Source of the DNA: Ecdyonurus torrentis
Taxonomy: Eukaryota; Arthropoda; Insecta; Ephemeroptera; Heptageniidae
Direction: 5' to 3'
Length of the DNA stretch: 64,000 bases
Assembly (NCBI GenBank): GCA_949318235.1
Contig: OX439131.1
Coordinates: forward strand, 32,996,631 to 33,060,630
In this document: positions 54,220-64,000 of the stretch, one piece after another
Layout: each line of letters opens with the position of its first letter
Numbering within the stretch: the stretch's first letter is position 1
The notes under the pieces: generated by a model
Database searches by the model: none
What the model was told of the DNA's origin: nothing
What the model saw: the letters and a program-made list of their open reading frames with translations, nothing else
Translations under genes and position numbers: made by a program

Positions 54220-57091
54220 GTAAAGTACATTATAAATAATATATATATGTATGTAATTATTATCATTCATGCGTATATAATATTACCGCAAAAATATATA
54301 TACAAAATCAATTTTATACGGAACACAAATTATATAATTTAAAAGTCATAAAAAAAAGGGTCACCAAAAATGACAGTTGTCAAAAATTTCACGATTATTT
54401 GAAAAATATGTTGTATAATATTAGTAAAGAAAAACATGTTATTTTTTTTTTTTAAAGCTTAGCTTTAGGGCTATTACGTAGGAAGACTGATAATCTTTAA
54501 ATTTATATATAGATAAAAAAAAAGTATGTTATAAAGGAATTTTTCGTCAAGAAATAATATATAGTAAATACCATAACAAATTTTATACATACATAAAATT
54601 TTAATTTTTATGTATAGTAACTGTAAATGTAATTTACAATCATTAATTGATTTTTATATGAATTCTTACGTGCCTTCCATTTCAATTACGTCTATAATAC
54701 ATGTATTAAGTCCTGCTCATATGGAGTAATATATTTTTCAGTATATATGATGCAATTAATTTGATAGCATATATACAATACCTGCATGCATATATATATT
54801 TTAAAACTATCTCAAATTTTCATGCAGTGTAAATTTTATTGACGCAATGTAAATTGCTTCGTGTGAACGTGCTATTATGTAACATTTATGAAGCTGAAAT
54901 ATGTAATGAATTCATATATATATATATATTATTATCCACAAGTGCTATGAATGCAATATTTTAGAAGTTCACAGAAAAAAATACGTCATTAATGCGCATT
55001 GAATAATTTCTATAATACATTGTATAGCACAAATGTTGCTATTTTGTAATAATATAACATAAATATAATTATATTTAACATCTTAACTATCATGCTATAC
55101 ATATATGTATAATCACTATACAATGTAAGCATTAATTATGATGCTATATGTATGTTGCTATAGTATGTATATTTATTTTTGTGCAAGTGTTGATATATTT
55201 TTATATAAAAGCATTGCACTACATTTTGTTAGGATATAGAAATTATTTATAATGACAATACCATCAATTTCATTGCTCCGGCAAAAATAGATTTATATAC
55301 ATATACGACAAATAGAAGAAAAATCATGTCAATATAACTTGTGGAATAAAACGCACAATAACATTACTCTTTCTCCGCAATGTAAATTATAATTCAAGTA
55401 ATCACACTTATATATAAAATAAACCGGTCGTACTTAAAGTAATTTGCTTTATACACACTTATGTATGCAGTTACATACATAAAGCAATAATGTAATGAGA
55501 TAATGGGATGAAAATATTAACAGCACCTGTACAGCTTTAAAACAACCCCCATTTTTTATGTTTCTGTAACTTATTTCACAGTTTACGTATATTTTTAAAA
55601 GTATATTTTTTTTTATTGTAAAACCGTTTTCTTTATAAAAACCTGTTATAGAATTATTACCATGTTAATAATCATAAAGAATATCTATATATAAAATTTT
55701 CATGCTTCTAAGCTAAAAAAAAAAATAGTATTTTTTTTTCTTCGAATTTTTCTCAAGGTCAATAAAGAGTGACAGCATTTTTTTTTGTATGTATTTTCCC
55801 ATAGTTCAATCAACTATTTACTATATAAGTATGGGACAAAAAAAATTGAATTAACATCCTTTGCATCGTTTAACAATGATAAATACAACGCGATTCAATC
55901 ATTATATAATATGTTCATGGAAATATTTGAATAGCTGAAAATTAGTTTTTAAAAAAAAATTGTGGTTGTATAACATGAACGTTAAAATTTGGTTCAAAAT
56001 CTGTTTAACTAAAATATATAAAGATTTTTTTTCAACAAATTATATTTTTCCTCTCTGTCCAAATTACTCTTTTAAATGTTTTTAACACACAATAAAGAAT
56101 TATTACGCACCTTGATATCTAAGATAATTTATTACAAAAACTTTATGTAAATTATAGAAGGTTTGGTAACTTTTATAAATGTTATTTAAAAAAAATATAT
56201 TTAATACAAAACAAGAAAAATAATTAACTTCATGAAACTAATAAAAAAAATTAAAATATGTAAATTAAATTTATTTTAATTACAATACAAAACAAGATTT
56301 TTTTTTCATTCAATAAGAGTAAAACTACATTTATTACCATGTACAAAAAATATGCAATATCATTATAAATTAGAATTATTTATAACATGAAAGAAAACTT
56401 ACATGTTATACATTAAAATAATCATATAATAATATACATACATAGAAAAGGCGCTATTGTGATATAAAAGTAAATTATAATAATATTAATAGTTTTTTTC
56501 TTTCTTTATTCTTTCTTTCTTTTGAGATTGTGATTCTATAAGCAGTCAAAAAATCAATCAAGAACATGTTGATACGCAGCCAGTGAGTAGTTCAATTCAA
56601 AATTTATTGATGGATTTTGGTCCTCATTTGCCTGCCTGTCGCAACAAAACATAAATAATGGACTGAAAAAAAAAAAAAAAAAAAAAGCTTCTTCAATGCG
56701 AGCTAAGAAAAATATAATCTTTTATAATATATATATCATCTACGCGTCAACTTTACTATCAATTTTCTTTTACCTATAGTGATTTATTATTTAAATTTAT
56801 ATTGTATATTATTCTTTTTAATTTTGTATATATATATAGTAATAAACTTTTTTTATTTTATTTTAAGTATATAATATTCCTCCCATTTTTATGCAATACA
56901 AATTAAAGAATTTAATTTTTCCTCAGTGTAAATTCAATTTAAAAAAATCTACTAATACAATCATTTAAATAAATAGTTAATTGAATCAAATAACTTAGTA
57001 ATAATTGAAATGATATATAAAAATAATGTAAAAAACAAAAAAATATAGTCAGTGAGAAAGCTTGTGTACTGCACTGTGCTGCTCTCTACAG

Positions 57092-57115
57092 GATATTCCA
57101 GAGAAACAAAAATAA
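57092..57115 (+). other. Possible short alternative terminal exon
   Basis: TGCTCTCTACAG (ending 57091) is a good acceptor. If it is joined in phase 0 to the exon ending at 54219, it would add seven codons (DIPEKQK) and then TAA. The splice site is attractive but the product would be only 55 residues. This may be a cryptic site. Confidence 0.15.
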
Positions 57116-57842
57116 TATAATAATACTATCCATCAGTTAACGACGTAAAACTCATTTGCATATAATTCACATTTGTAAACCAATCTCTTTTATTGTTATA
57201 TACTATTAATTTAACTTTCTTATGACTTAGGTAATAGAATATTATTATTTATTTTTCATCAAAGCTTAAGTATTTCTTACGTTAAAAAAAAAAATTAAAA
57301 CCTTTCAAAAGTAAAAATGAAAAATGATTATTTAAAATAACATGAATATCATACACATTGACTATAAAATATAATTAAAACATTTTCTTTACTAAACAGA
57401 TATAATTTTATCTATAATATCATATTAAATTTTCTAAAAAGGTGTATAAGACGTTTGGAACAAAAAAAAATGGAATGTAAACATTTTCCATCACGTTACA
57501 TTGCGTACATAAAAAAAGAGAACCTACTTTGCATACCAGTCCATAAAGATCTTTCACTTTTTTTTTTTTTTTTTTTTTTTTTTTAGTAAGTGTTAAAAGA
57601 GTGATATATCATTCCTTAAACTTGTTTCATCTTCTTTTAGATTTTTTCTTCTTCTTCTTCTTCCTATATACGTATAGTAAAATTACTTTGAAATATTTTC
57701 CCATTATTTATATGTATTTTTTTTATGTACCTAGTTAACATTATTCATATTATCAATTGTTCTCATGTGTAATACCAATTTTCATTATTACATTATTATT
57801 ATTACACTATATTATAATGTGGTTATAAATATATTACAACAA

Positions 57843-57843
<1 letters not shown>

Positions 57844-57913
<70 letters not shown>
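57844..57913. repeat. (TA)n microsatellite
   Basis: About 70 bp of TA. Confidence 0.95.
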
Positions 57914-57914
<1 letters not shown>

Positions 57915-58128
57915 GTGGACTAAATCAATCAGTATGATTACCACAAATATGTTCAATATACTAATCACACGTAAAATTACAACAACCTCTATGTGTGGAG
58001 AGAAAATCATAAATTTCATATTATTATTATTTTTCTTTCTCTCCTTGAGTTTTTAGTTTATAATATGAGAATTCTTGTTAAACATAATAAGAAAAAAATA
58101 ATTAATCATTAACGTGTCATTATTGTGA

Positions 58129-58131
<3 letters not shown>

Positions 58132-58200
<69 letters not shown>
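58132..58200. repeat. (TA)n microsatellite
   Basis: About 68 bp of TA. Confidence 0.95.
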
Positions 58201-59028
58201 TATATACAGCGTATATTAAAAGTGTTATTTTTACAATTGGTTACAGTGAGTGTCAAATAAATTAAGCGTGGGGAAATTAAAATGGGGAAAATTTAGATAT
58301 CATTTTTTGTAAATATATTTTAACCTTAAATTAGTTTTATATTTAAAAATGAAAAAAAAAAAAAAAAAAAAAAATACAGTTATTGTGATATAAATATTTT
58401 TTAAACAGTGGTGTAAATATATAATTATACTATTTCTTTCTTCTTTTCTCTTGTAGAACTTTTTTTTTTTTAAAAAACGATCTATTTTATTTTTAAAATT
58501 TTGTGATAAAAATATATTTTTAATGACGCATTTGATTTCAGGTTTGGAAACCCAATCAATCAATGACATTTTTTTTTTACTATTTCATAATACTAAAAAG
58601 TAAATAGTGATAAAAAAAACTTGTTAATTGTTCAATTTAATTTATTTTTCTTTTATTAAAACCAAAGAGAAGCACATCAATATAATATAAACTAATGAAA
58701 TATGAACGTATATAGTAACCTTGTAATTTAAAACACAATAATGACAATTCTTCCTTATTTATCAATTATTTACATCGTCATATAACTATAATACTGATGT
58801 ATTTTTGATTTATATCATTGAATTACATAAAATAAAAAAATCCTTGATGAAAACAAACACTATATAAATATAATAACCTCGAGTTTTTCGACATAATTTT
58901 AACAAGCTATATTATTTAAATTTAAAATATTATATCACAACGGATGTTAGCGATTTCCGAGAATATTTTGTATAAGCTTTTATTTTGTAAACTATACTAG
59001 CTTCGTTTCAAAATATTTTGTGACAACC

Positions 59029-59059
<31 letters not shown>

Positions 59060-59304
59060 CTCATAAATTTTATTATTTTTTATCCTGGCAAATATTTGTT
59101 ATATTAATCAATTAAATTTTGTATATTTTTATTTTCTATGATTGGATTGAATAAAAATATTCTTAGAAAATTACAATTATAAACCACTCCTTTATAACGT
59201 AGCAAAAAAAAAAAATAATAATAATAATAAAATGCTGCTATCTTTAATATTTTGATGCTACTACACTACCCCAATGATGCCTTTAGGAGAAGATAATTTC
59301 ATGT

Positions 59305-59306
<2 letters not shown>

Positions 59307-59337
<31 letters not shown>
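59307..59337. repeat. (AG)n microsatellite
   Basis: About 31 bp of AG. Confidence 0.9.
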
Positions 59338-59340
<3 letters not shown>

Positions 59341-59728
59341 ATGCTTGCAAATGATGAACGATTGATAATTTCACCTCGATCTAAACATTAAAAATGATTG
59401 CAATAACACCTGACAGGAAAATACATATAAATATATAAAAATGATGAATGGTTTACTGATACTCCGTTATGAATATTCCTAGCAGGCAAAAATATATATA
59501 CAAGTATAACATTATTATAATACACGTACATATACATACTATAACTAAATTATATTATATAAAACTTTTATATACATGTACTCATTATTATTATATGCTT
59601 TTAACTTATATATACGCATGATATTATAAATTTTTAATGTAAGAAAATTATTATTTGTTACTTATTTTTATATAACATGAAGGTCACAGATTATTATATA
59701 AAATTTAACAGTCAAGGTGATGATATAC

Positions 59729-59729
<1 letters not shown>

Positions 59730-59826
<97 letters not shown>
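59730..59826. repeat. (TA)n microsatellite
   Basis: About 96 bp of TA. Confidence 0.95.
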
Positions 59827-59827
<1 letters not shown>

Positions 59828-60593
59828 CTTCCCTACTGGTATTAATTTTTATCTATATATAAAAATTAAATTTTGTTATTATTATATATAATTTATTTTA
59901 TATGAATATAGAAAAATATATAAAATTGAAAGTTATTTTCTTCTTCAAATAGTTAGTCATATTAAAAATAAGGTAAAATCATTTATTTTTAATATTATAG
60001 ACAATTAGCAACTTTTTTTTTACTACTTAAAAATTTAATTATGAGTTTCGTTTATTGTAAAAAAAATTCATCTGTTTACAAGTTTATTTTTAATATGATA
60101 AATATATTTTTAAACTATATTTTAGCACTTTTTTATTCCAGTTTTTTTTTTTTTTTTACTTTACCAAGCTTAGTTAATTTAATTTGTTATAGACGCTTAT
60201 AATTATATAACTTTAGAGAAAAAAAAACGACGAGAAATTAAAGCATCAAAACCTATTATTATTGTTTTTATGAGTAATTTAAAAAATATTATATAGCTTT
60301 TGCCCTATGAATAGTTAAGATTTGGAGTTATGCAACCAGCACGACCAATTTTAAATATATTATATAAAAAAGATTCTAATTTGATATTGTATGTTTGACA
60401 ATAAAAACCCTTTGAAATTGAAATTGAAATTTTATCTCTGTTTTACTTTCTTCAATTCAGAATTATTTTCTTTCTTTTAATATTAGTGGCATATGTTCCC
60501 CTCTTTGCAAAAAGATTTTTTTTTTTAATGTGACTCAGCTTCATGCTATGTTACAAACGTTCTGCACTTGCCGCATTCTATTTGATGTTCACT

Positions 60594-60596
<3 letters not shown>

Positions 60597-60637
<41 letters not shown>
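60597..60637. repeat. (TC)n microsatellite
   Basis: About 41 bp of TC. Confidence 0.9.
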
Positions 60638-60640
<3 letters not shown>

Positions 60641-61439
60641 CTACACTGTAATTATTTTTGTTTCAAGGTTTGCAAAACTATGCTGTAGTAAATATTAATG
60701 AAATAGTATAACCCTTGTTTGATGTATATGTACATAGGAGCGCATAAAAATTTCAAACGCTATTGCCGAAAAAAGTAATAGCGTAAAAAGAAACACTAAA
60801 AAAAATATATATATAAAATAAAAAAATAAAAAACTATATGTATAATACATATATATATATTTTTAATAATAAACATGTGAGTAAATAAATATTGTGTATT
60901 TCTATTTTAAGATCCTAATTATTATTAGTAATTTCTATTCGCGGAATTGCAAGACTATGTCCCGCACGTGTCCAATTTGAACTTCAAAATAATAATTTTC
61001 TAATAATAACACCTCATATTGTTGGGAGTAGTAAGCTTTTTTTTTATATATATATTTATTTTATGAACGCTTCCAAGGAATTTTAAATGTTTTATACTAT
61101 TTATTTCTACTAACTTTATTTATATATATATAATAGTAGCACATTATTTTGTCATATATTTTATGTCAAAATAAATAAAAATCATAATAATTATAACACA
61201 TAAATGAAAAAAATTCAGCTGTTATTTAAAATTATAACTATATGAAGACTCTACGCTTATATAATACACAAGATTATTTAGCAGTAAAAAAATACAATAA
61301 AAGAAAGTTTATAAATTTAAAATTCATATATTACCATAAATGCATATGACAATAACATAGATTAAAAAAAAAAAAAAAAGAAGTTATAAGTACATTTACA
61401 AAGAAAAGTACGTATGTAAATTACATGTATATTAATTAG

Positions 61440-61600
61440 AGAGCTATTAACCCTCCCCCTCTTTTTTCACCATGCACATGTAAGACGTATACAGTGGGGT
61501 AGCAACAAAATTTACGTGGTATTGACGTGGTTAACAGTTGACATGTGACCGTTGTCATAGCAACGTATAACACCAAACTCACACCCCTTTTATATAGTAA
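61440..61600. promoter_or_regulatory. Regulatory-looking island with second X-box
   Basis: GTTGTCATAGCAAC (61551-61564) is a good RFX X-box match. TACGTGG and GACGTGG half-CRE motifs lie at 61513-61519 and 61524-61530. The island lies in the intron-like region downstream of the coding exon. Confidence 0.38.
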
Positions 61601-63154
61601 CCAAATGTGTACATATGTCTATGTACATGAACATACTAATATATTAAAGTTATTCTACATTATATTTAACCATAATCTTAGATAACAAAAGCATAATTTT
61701 CATAAATATTATAAATTCATGTTTATATTATACTATACATAAAAATTGAAGTCAATATCCTTTTTTTATATATTTTTGAAATAACATAAATTTTATGTTA
61801 AAGAAAAAAAATGATATATTTGAATAAAATTGTGAAGTTATAATTATAAGGGAAATAATGAAATATAGATAAATTAAAATAATCAATCTTGAAAAAAAAA
61901 TGTGAAAATCATAAATATATATTATATTTTTTTAAACTCCTTAAATTAATTACAACCATTTATATACTTTTTTATATATATAAATTAAAATATGAATAAA
62001 TTTAAAGTTATAAAAAAAATTATAAAAAGTCTCACGCTATATCCATACATGATTTTCTTCTTTCTATCAATGAATTTGTCTTCAGGAACTTTTTTTTTTT
62101 TTTTTACTTTTATATTATAAAAAAAACACTATAGTTTTTGTTAGTTCTATATAAGAGCAAAGATTACTTTTTAATCATGTTAGATTTTATTATTATTATT
62201 ATATCCGATGATTCTAATTATGCAGATGAATTAAATAGAGAAAAAAAAATAATGATTGTGTTATGTCACACGGCAAAATAAAAAGGTTAAATCGTTTTTG
62301 TATCTTTTAACATTTTTTTTATTATATATATAGATATTTTAGTTTTTTATTAACCACTAATGTCTTAATAAGAGGTTTTGAATATAAAAACAACAAGAAG
62401 TAGAAGAAAAAAAGTAAACAAAAGAAAAGACTATAAGGAAAGCTGAAACTTGAGCACTTGATATGCAAAAAATATATATAATTTTATCAAAATTTAATCT
62501 AATTTGATATTATAAAAGAAAGATAATTTTTAATCTCTTTTATTACCAAAAAAAAGGTGTTAGGTTATTTTATATAGAACAAAATTAAATCTAATAAAAA
62601 AAATAATAGCTTTTAAAAGTTAATTAAGATCTTGCAATACTATATCTTTAAAAAAAAAAGTTTATTATATCTGATATTAATATATTTTTATTTTAAATTT
62701 AAAACTGAAACGTTGATGAGCTTTTTATGATAACGGTAATTTTTAATAATAAATCTTTATATTATAATATTTTTCTATAGATAAATTTATTATGCATTAG
62801 TTTAAATGATTTTCTGATTATCTAATATTAAAAGTAGATCATTAATTAATTATTATTTATTTAAAAATTATTTATGATACAACAAAAAAAAATTAAGTAA
62901 ATCAATTAAATTAAAATTTATAATTGTATAGCTTTTTTTTTGTTGATGGTATTTTAAAAATAAATAAACAATGAGAAAGTGAAATGAAAATAGTTTACAT
63001 TAAAAGACACTATAAATTATTTAAAGATAAGAAATAAAAAGATTTATTGTTATATATAAGTAATATTAATTGTTATAAAATTCTTAGGCACATTGAAATT
63101 GTGCAAATAATGTTTAAATAATGCTGGTTGTAGCTTGCTAATGGACAGTCATGA

Positions 63155-63156
63155 GT

Positions 63157-63233
<77 letters not shown>
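63155..63233. repeat. (GA)n microsatellite inside a short inverted repeat
   Basis: About 75 bp of GA with one AAAG interruption. It is bracketed by GACAG...GAGTGAG (63144-63158) and CTCACTCTCCTGTC (63237-63250). Confidence 0.9.
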
Positions 63234-63236
<3 letters not shown>

Positions 63237-63381
63237 CTCACTCTCCTGTCAAATAGATTTCGCATAGTTAAATATTTCTAGGAAGCAAAATAGAAGTATA
63301 CTGCCGCTCGACTTCTTCTACTTTATTTTTTCTCTCTGTCTAATGCAAATTCTCATCCTTCTCTCTCACACCTTTCTCTTT

Positions 63382-63414
63382 TATATAAAACCTTCTTCTC
63401 TCTTCAATTTAGTC
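63382..63414 (+). promoter_or_regulatory. Candidate TATA-type core promoter
   Basis: TATATAAAA at 63382-63390 lies 29 bp before TTTAGTCG, with A at 63411 in an initiator-like context, the expected TATA-to-start distance. The upstream stretch 63310-63380 is CT-rich. In such AT-rich DNA a chance TATA box is likely, so support is modest. Confidence 0.25.
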
Positions 63415-63495
63415 GTGAGCCACTTCATCTCTTTTCATTTTATTTTTTTGCAAACCTTAAAGTTAATGTTCTCATCAACTTAAACTACCAATCCT

Positions 63496-63503
63496 TGACG
63501 TCA
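63496..63503. promoter_or_regulatory. CRE palindrome TGACGTCA (5)
   Basis: Exact CRE about 85 bp downstream of the TATA/initiator pair at 63382-63414. Confidence 0.35.
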
Positions 63504-64000
63504 CAGAAATTCAAGTGAACAGCTTGCGATCTGATTATTATAAAATAATAAATTGTATTTATAAAATTGTAATAATAATTATTATATATAAATAATAATA
63601 AAATATTTTTTTAAATTCAATTATCATTCATATTTAGATTATCAAATATATATTAATAATTTTGCCAGACCCTGTTTAAATAAGAACTATAATTACCTTT
63701 CAGTATTTTTTTTAAATAAGTAAATTTATATTTAAAAAAATCGATGCTGATTTAAAACTAATTTTTATTACTAATCTTTATAACAAAATATAATAATAAT
63801 AGTAATAAACTTGTTAAAACTAGAAACACGACTACCTGTATAAAAATTATTATACGTGATGATTAATCTTTACAAAAATTTTATATTATATAAAGCTATC
63901 GTATCAATCTAGACTAAAATTTCTAATTTTTTGACACCCAGTCTTATAAACCTTCTTTTTATTTTTTTCAAAACCTAAAAACATTTATATATCAAAAATA

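Larger units (their letters stand above)
54220..64000 (+). other. Long intron-like region downstream of the first coding exon
   Basis: No coding exon continuing the 48-codon start could be recognised. The stretch holds AT-rich DNA, (TA)n tracts near 57844, 58132 and 59730, (GA/TC)n tracts near 59307, 60597 and 63157, an X-box at 61551, a CRE palindrome at 63496 and a TATA/initiator pair near 63382. The gene's remaining exons are probably beyond position 64000. Confidence 0.45.

Overview
This looks like a window of nuclear DNA from an animal, most likely an insect. It is extremely AT-rich (roughly four bases in five by eye), full of (TA)n and (GA/TC)n microsatellites and long poly-A/poly-T runs. 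It carries short inverted-repeat elements with TA target sites. The only gene start has an arthropod-type initiator, spliceosomal splice signals and a long 5' leader. An AT-rich insect such as a parasitoid wasp would fit, but the sequence does not settle the species.

Only one gene can be supported well. A GC-rich promoter with several GGGCGTG/GGGGCGGG boxes lies at about 52905-53148. It is followed by a short non-coding exon ending at 53183, a 310-bp intron, and an exon at 53494-54219. That exon holds about 580 nt of leader and the first 48 codons of a protein (54076-54219), ending at a GTAAAG donor. The rest of the protein lies beyond this window or in exons I could not recognise; the remaining 9.8 kb is intron-like. 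The N-terminus has a sumoylation-type IKTE motif, but I do not recognise the family.

The first 53 kb reads as intergenic DNA or long upstream introns. It contains two GC-rich islands that end in good splice donors (11120 and 22673) and could be alternative non-coding first exons of the same gene. It also has several GC-richer islands that look like conserved regulatory DNA. Five perfect TGACGTCA palindromes, two RFX-type X-boxes and one TATCGATA element are present in the window.

Mobile-element remains: four TA-flanked foldback/MITE-like elements (9746-10043, 24363-24523, 26976-27201, 27270-27377), a dispersed repeat pair (736-1074 and 14511-14847), a three-copy 62-63-bp tandem repeat (49964-50155), and short broken coding-like stretches. 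One of these resembles a Bel/Pao-type retrotransposon (21546-21770). I saw no tRNA, rRNA, CRISPR array, prokaryotic operon or complete gene. Long open frames through the microsatellites are repeat artefacts. I did not find a novel multi-gene system.
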